A stretch of 64,000 nucleotides of DNA from Propylenella binzhouense (GCF_009866965.1 NZ_SPKJ01000004.1:1-64000); one strand, 5' to 3'. Shown: positions 29,107 to 37,852, numbered from the stretch's first letter. Notes: generated by a model not told the origin, from the letters alone. Made by a program: numbers and translations.

Positions 29107-29290
29107 ATGCGCATCTGGCACCAGAGTTACGCCGACCTGGTTCATGCCCCCCGCTCTACCTACAAACGCTGATCGATCGCGCAGAAGATGTGTCGGATCG
29201 GTCGACATTGCTGGCGCACGCTCGCTCCGCCTCCGGACTGAGACCCTGGAGCGAGTCTGCTTTTTCGGGTTCTCGTCGAGGAGTGGAACG
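29107..29290 (+). pseudogene. 5' remnant of an Asp/Glu-racemase-fold gene
   Basis: Starts ATG behind a strong ribosome site and reads 'MRIWHQSYADLVHAP', the same type of start as the neighbouring racemase-fold protein ('KIWYQSAVEMS'). A run of six C at about 29147-29152 shifts the frame; skipping one C continues as 'LYLQTLIDRAEDVSDRSTLL', which suits the family. Similarity then fades. It lies on the strand opposite the intact gene. Probably a decayed paralogue. Confidence 0.5.
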
Positions 29291-29310
29291 ATAAAGCCCG
29301 GGCATGGGGT

Positions 29311-30126
29311 TCAATCGACGCAAGCGCCGCCCGGGGACGATGAAAAAGTCAGGAACTGATCGATCACCTCCGGTTCGGGCTTCCGATAGTGCCACCGACG
29401 GCCGACGCCCAGTCCGGTTGTCCGCTTCAACTTCACCATCATTTCGGCGAATGCCACCGGGATACCGATACCGTCCATGACGACCGCGTCGTCCACACGA
29501 GTGATCGCCGCCGCTGAAACGAGTTCGGCCAGGATCCCTTCGGCCGGGATGATCGCGTCAGCGTGCTGCGTTACGGCGTGTCTGGCGATTGCAACAAATC
29601 GGTCCAGATATTCCTCGGACCCGGTGAGTAGCTTTATGATTTCCTGTTCATTGAGTTCCGGCTCCATCACCAGCATGGCGCCGACCCGGGATTGCAGGCG
29701 GTGCCTCTCGATGCTGTTCTTCAGGATCCACAGAAGCTGCTGGTTAAGCGTCACGATTCCGACCGTATGCGCCGAGGAGCAACCCACCAGCAACATCGCT
29801 TCGAGGCTCGATATCACCGGAATGTCGACCGCCGCCCGAAGCTCACGCAAGTAAGGCTCGATGTAGGTCCCGATGATGAACGCGTCGTAGCCCTCCCGTT
29901 CCGCGCGAACGGCGTTGCGCAGGAACGCGGGTGCGAGCGCGGCCTGGAAGATGGTGGGGTAGGAAAAGAGCTGGGAAGGCTGCTTGCCTTTCCAGGTGCC
30001 CGGGTCGACCCCGAAAACGTCGACCGTCGTCGCCGGATCGACAACACGCCCGATGTGGCGTTCCAGAGCGGTCCGGTATTGACTGGTGCCGGACATTTCT
30101 ACGGCGGACTGATACCAGATTTTCAA
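29311..30126 (-). CDS. Asp/Glu/hydantoin-racemase-fold protein without catalytic Cys pair
   Basis: About 271 aa. The TTG at 30126, six bases after a GAGGGAGG site, gives the family start 'KIWYQS'; upstream non-ATG starts are less likely. The fold is recognised from 'REGYDAFIIGTYIEPYLREL' then 'VDIPVISSLEAM', and the later 'HADAIIPAEGILAEL'. In hydantoin and aspartate racemases both segments carry a catalytic Cys (GC-G-P and GCAG). Here they read GTYIEP and PAEG. So ordinary two-Cys racemisation is unlikely, and the protein may be a different isomerase or lyase in the island pathway. Confidence 0.8.
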   Translation of the reverse strand: MKIWYQSAVEMSGTSQYRTALERHIGRVVDPATTVDVFGVDPGTWKGKQPSQLFSYPTIFQAALAPAFLRNAVRAEREGYDAFIIGTYIEPYLRELRAAVDIPVISSLEAMLLVGCSSAHTVGIVTLNQQLLWILKNSIERHRLQSRVGAMLVMEPELNEQEIIKLLTGSEEYLDRFVAIARHAVTQHADAIIPAEGILAELVSAAAITRVDDAVVMDGIGIPVAFAEMMVKLKRTTGLGVGRRWHYRKPEPEVIDQFLTFSSSPGGACVD

Positions 30127-30192
30127 GAGCGCCTCCCTCTTCAACGACTTCACCAATGCGGGAGGAGCTGATGTTCGCCGTCCGCACCTGTG

Positions 30193-31530
30193 TCAGTGCT
30201 TGTGCAATTCAGCCAGGATTTCGTCGAAGCTGGGTTCGATGCCGTCGACAATTTCGAACAAGATGGCGTCGAGCGCGGATTTCGATCCCAGACGCCTTTC
30301 AACGATCGCCCGGGTCGCCTTCCTATCCCGAAAGAAGACCGTCCTTGAAACATCGGAGGCGTCCGCGCGAATTGCTTCCTCGGATGTCCGGACCTCGACC
30401 GAACCGTCAAGGTAATCCATTCCCTCCACCGGCTTGATCGTTGTTTTCGCCACCAGTCCGAGCACGCGCTCATCGCTGATCAGCTGACCGTAATCGCCGT
30501 AGTCGAGATCGCCGTGCACGAGCAACGTCGCCACCGCGAAAGCGGTGCTCGTTATCATCTGTTCGGTGCGCTCGAACGGCCCGCGATACTGCGTTCCCGG
30601 ATACTCGGCGAAGTGAGCGTTCATCCGGATCTCGACCGTCTCGATCTTCGAAAGTTCCGGTATCTTTCCCGTCAGCGCGGATGCCGCGACGACGGGAGCC
30701 ATGTTGTCGCCCAGGGTGGGATAAGGCTTGAACCAGACGCCCTTGAGCGCGGCGATCTGCGGCGGCCTGCGCCAGGCTTCCGGCGTCTCGCCATCGGTGA
30801 AGCAGGTCAAGAACCCGCCCTTCCCCGTGAAGGGTTGCGGCGGCCCCTGCACGCCGGCCCGCGCCAACAGAGCTGCCATCGCCCCGCGCTGTGCCGCGAA
30901 GCCGTTCTGCAGGCGCCAGTCCTGCGCTCCCGAGCGCACCGGCTCCAGCGAGCCTCCGGCGGTGTCGACCGCCAGGGCGATCGCGTTTCGCGTCTGAAGG
31001 GGGTCGAGCCGCAACGTTGCGGCGCCCGCGGCCGCGGCGGCGATCGGCCCGAAGACCGCGCTCGCCCGAAAGCCTTTCTCCACCACCTGGCGGGCGACCT
31101 TCTCCTCGGCGCCCAGCCAGTTGAGGGTCGCGTAGCCCGCGACCAGGCCGCGCAGCGCCTGGCCGACCCCGAGCCCCTCCGCTTCGGCGAGACCGAACGC
31201 CGCCATGGGAACCAAAGACCCGGGATGCGCCCAGGCGGTCATGTCAGTGTCGTCCTGAAAGAAGGCATGGGTCGCCGTGGCGTTGACGAGAACCGCCTCG
31301 CTGACCGGAATGCGCTCTCCCGTCGTCCAGGTGCGCGCCAGACGATCTCCCCCGGCCTCCTTCGTCGTGAGCGACTCGACCGCCTTCACCACAGCATGGG
31401 GCGCGGCCTTCTTCGCCAGCGTCATCGCATCGACGACGAGATGAACCGCCTTCTCGAGCGCCTCCGCGTCAAGTTTCTTCGTTCCACAGTCCTGGAGGAA
31501 ATCGACGAGGAATTCTTCCGGTGATTTCAT
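30193..31530 (-). CDS. MmgE/PrpD-family protein
   Basis: A 445-aa member of the family of 2-methylcitrate dehydratase (PrpD), cis-aconitate decarboxylase and related dehydratases or decarboxylases. Typical parts are an early 'TTGERIPVSEAVLVNATATH', 'FFQDDTDMTAWAHPGSLVPM' with the family's Asp/His cluster, and 'LKGVWFKPYPTLGDNMAPVV'. The substrate cannot be fixed. It is first after the flavoprotein trio in the same direction and probably acts on a tricarboxylic or unsaturated dicarboxylic intermediate. Confidence 0.9.
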   Translation of the reverse strand: MKSPEEFLVDFLQDCGTKKLDAEALEKAVHLVVDAMTLAKKAAPHAVVKAVESLTTKEAGGDRLARTWTTGERIPVSEAVLVNATATHAFFQDDTDMTAWAHPGSLVPMAAFGLAEAEGLGVGQALRGLVAGYATLNWLGAEEKVARQVVEKGFRASAVFGPIAAAAAGAATLRLDPLQTRNAIALAVDTAGGSLEPVRSGAQDWRLQNGFAAQRGAMAALLARAGVQGPPQPFTGKGGFLTCFTDGETPEAWRRPPQIAALKGVWFKPYPTLGDNMAPVVAASALTGKIPELSKIETVEIRMNAHFAEYPGTQYRGPFERTEQMITSTAFAVATLLVHGDLDYGDYGQLISDERVLGLVAKTTIKPVEGMDYLDGSVEVRTSEEAIRADASDVSRTVFFRDRKATRAIVERRLGSKSALDAILFEIVDGIEPSFDEILAELHKH

Positions 31531-31582
31531 GATCTTCCTCCTTCAGGCGGCCAGCATTTGATTCCGTCGCACCGTCCAGTGC

Positions 31583-32959
31583 TCACGCCCGTCCGGTGCG
31601 CGCCGCTTCGCGCCCGGCGAGCCGCCCGAAGACGGCCGATTTCCCGAGCGAAGTGCCGGTCATGTAAGCTTTTCCGTGGAAGCCGCCGGTCACCTCGCCC
31701 GCCGCGTAAAGGCCTTCTATGGGCTCCTCATAGACATCGATGACCCTCGCCTTCGCATCGATCCGCAAGCCGCAATAGGTCGCAAGAACGGCGACGGCCG
31801 AGGGGTAGGCGAAGAACGGCGGCTGATCGAGGGGAACAAGCGCTCCGACATGGTGACAAAGGCCGTCTCGGCCAAAGGCTTCGTCCCGCCCCGAGCGGGC
31901 GTCTTCATTGTATGAGGCGACCGTCGCGAGCAGGCCCTGCGGATCGATGCCACATTGCTCCGCGAGAGATTGAAGAGAATCCGCCTTGATCAAGAGCCCC
32001 CTGTTCAGGGCGGCCGCCGCATCGAAGAGACGCGCGGCGCCGATGGAGCCGTCAAAGATCTTCTTGTCGAATATCTGCCAGGTGACGGGGCTGTCTTGGC
32101 GCATCGCCGCATCGCCGATGAGCTTGTACGACACGGATTCGTCTGTGAAGCGCCGCCCTTCCCGGTTTACGATGATCGCGCCGCGATAGAAGATCAGAAG
32201 AATTTCCTGCCCGTTGTTGCACTCGGTGGCGTGAACGCCATAGGTTCCCTTGACCTCCCCCATGTCGTGAAGATCGGCGCCGTGCCGCCACGCCATCCTG
32301 AGGCCGTCGCCGACATTGCCGACGCCGCCGACGCGAAGCGCCCTCGCCTGCTGCGGCGCGAAAGTCTGCAGAAGCCTTTCGGACCGGGAGAACCCGCCGG
32401 TCGCGATCACGACGCCGCAGCGCGCTTCGACATCCTCAAGCCGCCCGCTTTCTTCGACCGTCACGCCCCGGATGCGCCCGTTCTCGCCCTCCCGGAGGAG
32501 ATAGACGCCGGTCGTCCCGGTGCGGATCGTGACGTTTCCGTTCGCCTGCGCAAGTTCGTGCAGCGTCAGGATCAACTGTCCCGGATCGATGGAATGGCTG
32601 CGCGGCGCGGATTGTCCGGCCGCCAGCTCCACGCCTTCGAAGCGCAATCTCTTCGCGGTCAGCCATCCGAAAAGCGTCGTCTGTTCGGCCGCGTAGGTGC
32701 GCAGGAGATCCTCCTGCGCATGCGGGCCGCCGACGGATCTCAGGTCCTCGAGCAGGAGCTCGGGACTGTCGGAGACGCCTAGCTCACGTTGCAGGGCCGT
32801 ATCGGCAAAAGCCATGAAGCCGCCGCTGAGAACGGTGCTTCCTCCCCCCTCGTCGCATTTCTCGGCGAGCAGGACGGTTGCGCCTTCCTCCGCCGCCGAG
32901 AGCGCAGCGCAATAACCGGCGAGGCCGCCTCCGAGGACGATTACGTCATAGTTGGACAT
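31583..32959 (-). CDS. FAD-dependent oxidoreductase, fumarate-reductase-like (1 of 3)
   Basis: A 458-aa flavoprotein of the FAD-binding-2 / succinate dehydrogenase type. Dinucleotide motif 'VIVLGGGLAGYCAALSAAEE' (G10, G12, G15), middle capping domain, and a C-terminal 'PIEGLYAAGEVTGGFHGKAY' with the FAD-closing Gly-rich loop. Related enzymes are tricarballylate dehydrogenase, urocanate reductase and ketosteroid dehydrogenases. It lies 31 bases from the second flavoprotein gene. No covalent-flavin His motif is evident. Confidence 0.9.
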   Translation of the reverse strand: MSNYDVIVLGGGLAGYCAALSAAEEGATVLLAEKCDEGGGSTVLSGGFMAFADTALQRELGVSDSPELLLEDLRSVGGPHAQEDLLRTYAAEQTTLFGWLTAKRLRFEGVELAAGQSAPRSHSIDPGQLILTLHELAQANGNVTIRTGTTGVYLLREGENGRIRGVTVEESGRLEDVEARCGVVIATGGFSRSERLLQTFAPQQARALRVGGVGNVGDGLRMAWRHGADLHDMGEVKGTYGVHATECNNGQEILLIFYRGAIIVNREGRRFTDESVSYKLIGDAAMRQDSPVTWQIFDKKIFDGSIGAARLFDAAAALNRGLLIKADSLQSLAEQCGIDPQGLLATVASYNEDARSGRDEAFGRDGLCHHVGALVPLDQPPFFAYPSAVAVLATYCGLRIDAKARVIDVYEEPIEGLYAAGEVTGGFHGKAYMTGTSLGKSAVFGRLAGREAARTGRA

Positions 32960-32990
32960 GTCCGCACCGCCTCTCCGCGCTGGCGAATGG

Positions 32991-34382
32991 TCATCTGCTT
33001 TCGCTGAAAATCTCGCGGGTCGCCGTCCGGGCCGCGATCCAGCCCAATCCGAGTGCGTGCAGGAGGCCGCTTCCGGAGGAGTAGCCGATCCCCCCTTCCC
33101 GCCCGGAGATCCCGGCGACGGCTCCGCCGGCGGCGAACAGGTTGGGGATGCGCTCGCCCGAACGATCGAGAACCCGCCCTTCGGCGTCGGTCATCAGCCC
33201 GCCCTGCGTGCTGAGAAGAGCGGGGACAACGCGCGCATGCCAGAATGTCGGCTTCAGCGGCGCGACCCCGAACTCGGTTCGCCCGAAGGGGTCCGCGATT
33301 TCCCCGGATGCGGCGCGGTTATAGGTTTCGAAAGCCGCCCCCAACCGCCTCTCATCCACTTCGAGGGCCACGGCGAGCTCCCTGACGGAGCCTGCCGGCT
33401 TGACCGCGCCGTAATCGAGGATTTCCTTGAACCAGGGCTCCCGAGCGGCGATCTCGTAGATGGCTTGGTCGAAAATCGCCGTAACGGGCCCCTTCTGGGC
33501 TTTGACTGACGCTGCGAAGCCCGAGTAGCCGATCGCCTCGTCGCCGAAGCGATCGCCTTGCTCGTTGACGAGAATCCCGCCCTTTTCAATCGTGGTCCAG
33601 GACAGCAATTCCCCATGCGGGTGCAAAATGGCCGCATAGGCCTGGTAGCTTTTCATATTGCCCATTCGGGCGCCGAGCTCCTCGCCCCATCGGATCGCCT
33701 CGCCTTCGCTGCCCCGGGCGCCGACATACATCGCCTCCGCGATCTCGGGACAATGCCGCCGGACAAGATCGGACGCCTGCCCGAACCCGTTCACGCACAG
33801 GATCAGCTTCTTGAAGCCGATGCGCAGTTCCGCGCCGTCCGCGCTCCGCGTGACCGCGCCGACAACGATGCGGTTTTCGTCCTGCAGCAGGCTGACCACC
33901 GGACTCGACAGAGCAAGCGGGATGTCGCGCCTGCTCACCGCCGCCAGAAGATCGTTCGTCAGATCCTCGCCCTTCCGCGAGGAGGGAGCGTGAAGCCGCG
34001 GAACGGAATGCCCGACGTGCCGGTAGTCCGTGATTATGTCCAGACGGATCCCGGCGTCGTCGACAAGCCACTCCACCAGCTCCGCCGATCGATGAGCCAG
34101 CGCGTGAACAAGATGATCGGCGTCGTGAGAGCCGCTCAGGGCCAGCAGGTCCCGCTCGAACCTGGCGCCGTCGTCCTCGATGCCGGCGGCGCGCTGGAAG
34201 CGCGTCCCGGCCCCGGGAACAGAGCCGGTGCTGATGGCGGTGTTCCCGCCCGGCCGCGGCAGCTTTTCCGTGATTGCCACGCTCGCCCCGGCATCGTGCG
34301 CAAGGATGGCGGCCGCCAGCCCGGCGCCGCCGGCCCCGGCCACGAGCACGTCCACTTCCAGATCCCACTCCAGATTCGGCAT
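32991..34382 (-). CDS. FAD-dependent oxidoreductase, fumarate-reductase-like (2 of 3)
   Basis: A 463-aa member of the same family. Dinucleotide motif 'VDVLVAGAGGAGLAAAILAH' (G16, G18, G21), followed by 'ASVAITEKLPRPGGNTAIST' and C-terminal 'NLFAAGGAVAGISGREGGIG'. It is clearly diverged from its two neighbours, so this is not a recent duplication. It sits 56 bases from the third flavoprotein. Substrate unknown. Confidence 0.9.
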   Translation of the reverse strand: MPNLEWDLEVDVLVAGAGGAGLAAAILAHDAGASVAITEKLPRPGGNTAISTGSVPGAGTRFQRAAGIEDDGARFERDLLALSGSHDADHLVHALAHRSAELVEWLVDDAGIRLDIITDYRHVGHSVPRLHAPSSRKGEDLTNDLLAAVSRRDIPLALSSPVVSLLQDENRIVVGAVTRSADGAELRIGFKKLILCVNGFGQASDLVRRHCPEIAEAMYVGARGSEGEAIRWGEELGARMGNMKSYQAYAAILHPHGELLSWTTIEKGGILVNEQGDRFGDEAIGYSGFAASVKAQKGPVTAIFDQAIYEIAAREPWFKEILDYGAVKPAGSVRELAVALEVDERRLGAAFETYNRAASGEIADPFGRTEFGVAPLKPTFWHARVVPALLSTQGGLMTDAEGRVLDRSGERIPNLFAAGGAVAGISGREGGIGYSSGSGLLHALGLGWIAARTATREIFSESR

Positions 34383-34438
34383 GGTGCGTCCAACTTCCCG
34401 GTAAGGCGCCCGTGCGAACCGCGCGCCAAATGTCCAGC

Positions 34439-35884
34439 TTAACGGCGCGTGGCGGCGTCGATTCCGGCCAGCCTTCCGAAGACGAGTCCCTTGAGGACGG
34501 ACGTGGCGCCAGTGTAGTTGCGGTAATAGACGCCGATCGTCTCGCCCGCGGCGTAGAGCCCGCCGATCGGCCGGCCGTCGCTATCGAGAACGCGCGCGTT
34601 CACGTCCACCTTCAAACCGCCGAACGTGAAGACGTTCGACGAAATGATCGGATAGGCGTGATACGGACCCTTGTCGATCGGCAGGGCCCAGTTCGACTTC
34701 GGGGGATTCAGGCCGCGGGTCGCCAGGCCGTCGAGTTCGAGCGGCTTGTACGTTCCCGGCTGGCAGGCGTCGTTGTAGGCCTTGACCGTCGATTCCAGGA
34801 CGTCGGCCGGAACGCCGATCTTTTCGGCGAGCTCGCCGATCGCATTGCCGACGATCGGCGGCTGATCCGTGCGGATCGCAAGCTTGTAATTCGGAACGTC
34901 CATGTGCTTGGCATCGAGCACGACATAGGCGAGACCGTTGGTCTGCTCGTAGATGCGCCGGGTCACGCGCTCGTAATAGGCGTCGACCGTTCCGGGCGCC
35001 TCGTCCGTGAAGCGCCGACCCTCGCTGTTGACGAGGATGCCATAGGGAAAAATGAAGACGGAGGGCTCGGAGCCTGCCGCGCGGGGGTCGATTGGCTCGG
35101 CGTGATAGCTTGCAAAATCGCCCGCGGCCGCGGCCCCGATGTGGAGCGCCATCCTGATGCCCTCGCCGCGATTGAGATAGCCGCCGCGCGAGACCGGGCG
35201 CAAATTGATCGAGCGCGGCCCGAGATAATGGGCGAGCATCTCCGCGTTGCCTTCGAAACCCCCGCTGGCGAGAACGACCTTGCCGTTGAGAACGAGGCGA
35301 CGGCCGTCCGAGCCGCGGGTGACGAGACCCACGACCTGGCCGTCCTCATCGAGTTCCAGCGATTGGGCGGTCGTCTCGTAGTAGAACGTCACGCCGCGAC
35401 GCTCGGCCTGTTCGGCGAGTGCTTCCACCAATGCCTCGCCGCCTCCAACGGGGAGCAGGCGCGGCTGCGATTTGGTCAGGAACTGGGTGGGCAGGAAGTC
35501 GAACTTGACCCCGAATTGCTTGAGCCACGCAATCGTCGGCCCAGACTGCTCCGCGAAGGTCTGGATGAAGTCCGGGTCCGAAAGGCTGAGCGCCCTCGCC
35601 GCCGCCGAACGCTCCTCGGTCGGCCGGACCGTTTCGGTCAGAAGCTCGGGATCGAGATAGCCGCTGCAGTTTTCGGCGATGTGGCTCTCGAAATCATCCG
35701 AGACCTCCGATTCGCTCTTCATGCGCAGATAGGCTTCGGTATAGCGGCTTTGCCCGCCGCGCTCTTCGCGCGTCGTCCGCTCAATGATCGCGACACGCGC
35801 GCCTTTCTCGGCCGCGGCGACTGCTGCGGACAGTCCCGCCACGCCACATCCCGCAACAACGACGTCAAAGCTTACGCGGTTCAA
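34439..35884 (-). CDS. FAD-dependent oxidoreductase, fumarate-reductase-like (3 of 3)
   Basis: A 481-aa member, closest in look to tricarballylate dehydrogenase: 'FDVVVAGCGVAGLSAAVAAA' (G12, G14, G17), 'RTTREERGGQSRYTEAYLRM', and 'GGLYAAGETIGVYYRNYTGA' near the end. It starts at TTG 35884 behind a GAGGAGATTAGG site. It is the first of three consecutive flavoprotein genes transcribed leftward towards the MmgE/PrpD gene. Confidence 0.9.
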   Translation of the reverse strand: MNRVSFDVVVAGCGVAGLSAAVAAAEKGARVAIIERTTREERGGQSRYTEAYLRMKSESEVSDDFESHIAENCSGYLDPELLTETVRPTEERSAAARALSLSDPDFIQTFAEQSGPTIAWLKQFGVKFDFLPTQFLTKSQPRLLPVGGGEALVEALAEQAERRGVTFYYETTAQSLELDEDGQVVGLVTRGSDGRRLVLNGKVVLASGGFEGNAEMLAHYLGPRSINLRPVSRGGYLNRGEGIRMALHIGAAAAGDFASYHAEPIDPRAAGSEPSVFIFPYGILVNSEGRRFTDEAPGTVDAYYERVTRRIYEQTNGLAYVVLDAKHMDVPNYKLAIRTDQPPIVGNAIGELAEKIGVPADVLESTVKAYNDACQPGTYKPLELDGLATRGLNPPKSNWALPIDKGPYHAYPIISSNVFTFGGLKVDVNARVLDSDGRPIGGLYAAGETIGVYYRNYTGATSVLKGLVFGRLAGIDAATRR

Positions 35885-35970
35885 GGCCTAATCTCCTCAC
35901 CCATGAATTTCTGTGCGAGTGCCGCCGCCTTATCCGAAGTCGCAATGGCGGTAGCGACGTGGTTCGTCAG

Positions 35971-36552
35971 TCAGAAACTTGCGCTCGTCTTGACGCTTGC
36001 AAACATTGGAAGAATGTTTTCGATCGAGAACTTGTGCCATTCGGGGTTCGGAGAGGCGCACAGATCCTCCAGAACCGTGATCGCAAATCCCGCATCGTCG
36101 GCGGCCCGGACGGTGCTTTCCACGACAAGGTTGGTCACGACGCCGCCGACGACGATCGATTTGACGCCCCGGGCAAAGAGCCAGTTCATTAGTCCCGTGT
36201 TATGGAACGGATTCACGCATTGCTTGGTGACGATCAGCTCCGTCTCAAGCGGCTTGATGACATCGGGGAATTCGGTTCCCCAAGTCCCGACGATGGCCGC
36301 GTTGTTCGCCTTCAGCTTCTCGATCCGCGGCGCGACGCTCAGCGCGTCCGAATAGTCCGGGCGGAATCCCAGACGCACGAACACGACGGGGACGCCCTCC
36401 TTGCGAGCCTTTTCGAGCACGCGGGAAGCGTTCGCCAGAACACCACGCTCCTCGACGACCTTTGCGAGACCGCCGCTGCCGATCTTTCCCTTCGGATCGA
36501 CCATTTCGTTCTGAAGATCGAGAAGAAGGAGCGCCGTATCCTTAGTCGTCAT
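35971..36552 (-). CDS. Isochorismatase-fold hydrolase-like protein lacking the catalytic Cys
   Basis: About 193 aa from the ATG at 36552. The fold is clear: 'ALLLLDLQNEMVDPKGKIG' carries the catalytic Asp, and 'ARKEGVPVVFVRLGFRPD' follows. In Cys hydrolases (nicotinamidase, N-carbamoylsarcosine amidase, maleamate amidase) the motif is GV-TN-CVEST; here it reads 'GVVTNLVVEST', with Val at the Cys position. So amidase chemistry is doubtful. PhzD-type isochorismatases also lack Cys. It lies 86 bases upstream of the flavoprotein trio. Confidence 0.85.
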   Translation of the reverse strand: MTTKDTALLLLDLQNEMVDPKGKIGSGGLAKVVEERGVLANASRVLEKARKEGVPVVFVRLGFRPDYSDALSVAPRIEKLKANNAAIVGTWGTEFPDVIKPLETELIVTKQCVNPFHNTGLMNWLFARGVKSIVVGGVVTNLVVESTVRAADDAGFAITVLEDLCASPNPEWHKFSIENILPMFASVKTSASF

Positions 36553-36597
36553 GAACATTAATTCCACTTTCGTTGGCAATTGTTGGTTCGCGGATGG

Positions 36598-36950
36598 TCA
36601 ATCAGACCCGGGTCCGCCGTGTACCTCGAGAATTTCGCCGGTGATGAACCATGCTTCGTCGCTTGCGAGGAAAAGCGTCGCGGCCGCGACATCCTCCGGC
36701 ATCCCCATTCGCCCCAGGGGGATCAGAGCTTTCGGCCCATCCGGAAACGTCTTCGTCATCGGCGTCGAAATCGGGCCGGGGGGCGACGGCGTTCACCGTA
36801 ATCCTTGCGGACGCGAGTTCCCTCGCACGGAAAGACGTCATGATGTGCATGCCGGCCTTCGTTATCCCGTAAACGACGTTGCCGGCATGGTCCTGCTCCG
36901 AAGGAGCGATCCAGGGACGAACAGCATAGAATCCGCCTTCTCCACCCGGC
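36598..36950 (-). pseudogene. 3' remnant of an SDR gene with a frameshift
   Basis: Reads 'GNVVYGITKAGMHIMTSFRA' with the SDR Y-x3-K pair, then '[15 protein letters not shown]'. The frame then shifts at a C/G run near 36780 and continues in another frame as '[20 protein letters not shown]', then '[20 protein letters not shown]', ending '[12 protein letters not shown]' and a TGA at 36598-36600. The cofactor-binding N-terminus is missing. It lies between the lyase and isochorismatase-fold genes, so a former SDR step of the pathway has been lost. Confidence 0.75.
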
Positions 36951-36976
36951 TTTCGCGTCGGCTGCCCGCGGCCATC

Positions 36977-37852
36977 TCACTCGGCGACGGTGTAGCGCCT
37001 GTCCAGATCGTCGAAATAGTCCTTGCGCACCACCTTCTGCCGATCGGAGAACGACGCGATTCCCGGCGTCGTCTCATCGACCTGTCCCTCGGACTTGAGG
37101 TGCTCCAGCGCGGTCCGCATTCCGGCGACGGCTGATTGCAGGGCGACATTCGCGTAAAGAACCATGCCGATCCGCATCTTCTTCGCGTCCTCATGCGAAA
37201 TCGTCGGCGTCTTTCCGCCGATGACCAGGTTGAGGACGTGAGGCATGTCCACATGCCCCACCACCTTCTCGATCTCTTCCCGGCTTTCGGGAGCCTCCAC
37301 GAAGACGACGTCCGCTCCTTCCCGGGCGAAAAGTTCGGCGCGCAGCAGCGCCTCATCGAGACCGACGGCCGCGCGCGCGTCGGTGCGGGCGATGATCTGG
37401 AAATCGGGGTCCGATCGCGCCTCGACGGCCGCGCGAACACGTGCGACGGCTTCCGCGCGGGATACAACCGCCTTGTCGGCGAAGTGACCGCATTTCTTCG
37501 GCATGATCTGATCTTCGAGCTGCACGCCGTTCGCCCCCGCCTGCTCGAGCGCGCGGACCGTGTAGTGAACGTTCAGCGCGCTGCCGAAGCCGGTGTCGGC
37601 GTCGACGATCAGGGGAAGGTCGACGACGCGGCGGATGGCGGCCGTGTGCTGCACGAGGTCCGTCAAGCCGATGAAGCCGAGATCCGGCATGCCCAGAAAG
37701 GTGTTCGAGATCCCCGCGCCGGTGAGATAGAGCGCCTCGAAACCGAGATCTTCGGTCAATCGGGCGGCCAGCGCGTTGGCCACCCCGGGGACGATGAGCG
37801 CACGCCGCTCCTGAAGGTTGGACTTGAGCTTTCGGTTCAGTGTCGTCTGCAT
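36977..37852 (-). CDS. Isocitrate lyase/PEP mutase-family lyase
   Basis: A 291-aa TIM-barrel enzyme. It carries the lyase signature 'KKCGH' (119-123, with the catalytic Cys121) and metal-ligand Asp residues in 'LIVDADTGFG' (D84, D86). This pattern fits C-C lyases such as 2-methylisocitrate lyase, 2,3-dimethylmalate lyase or oxaloacetate decarboxylase, not PEP mutase. The nearby MmgE/PrpD-family gene would fit a pathway ending in cleavage of a methylisocitrate- or dimethylmalate-like acid (inference). Confidence 0.92.
   Translation of the reverse strand: MQTTLNRKLKSNLQERRALIVPGVANALAARLTEDLGFEALYLTGAGISNTFLGMPDLGFIGLTDLVQHTAAIRRVVDLPLIVDADTGFGSALNVHYTVRALEQAGANGVQLEDQIMPKKCGHFADKAVVSRAEAVARVRAAVEARSDPDFQIIARTDARAAVGLDEALLRAELFAREGADVVFVEAPESREEIEKVVGHVDMPHVLNLVIGGKTPTISHEDAKKMRIGMVLYANVALQSAVAGMRTALEHLKSEGQVDETTPGIASFSDRQKVVRKDYFDDLDRRYTVAE

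Larger units (their letters stand above)
28966..29310. other. Intergenic region between ABC operon and racemase-fold gene
   Basis: About 340 bases that hold the -35 part of the ABC promoter, then a plus-strand hairpin and the start of a degenerate racemase-like gene (annotated separately). No other feature is evident. Confidence 0.5.

Noticed and set aside
36977-37852. Phosphonate biosynthesis by PEP mutase
   Set aside because: The enzyme carries the KKCGH motif of C-C lyases, and no phosphonopyruvate decarboxylase or related gene is adjacent.
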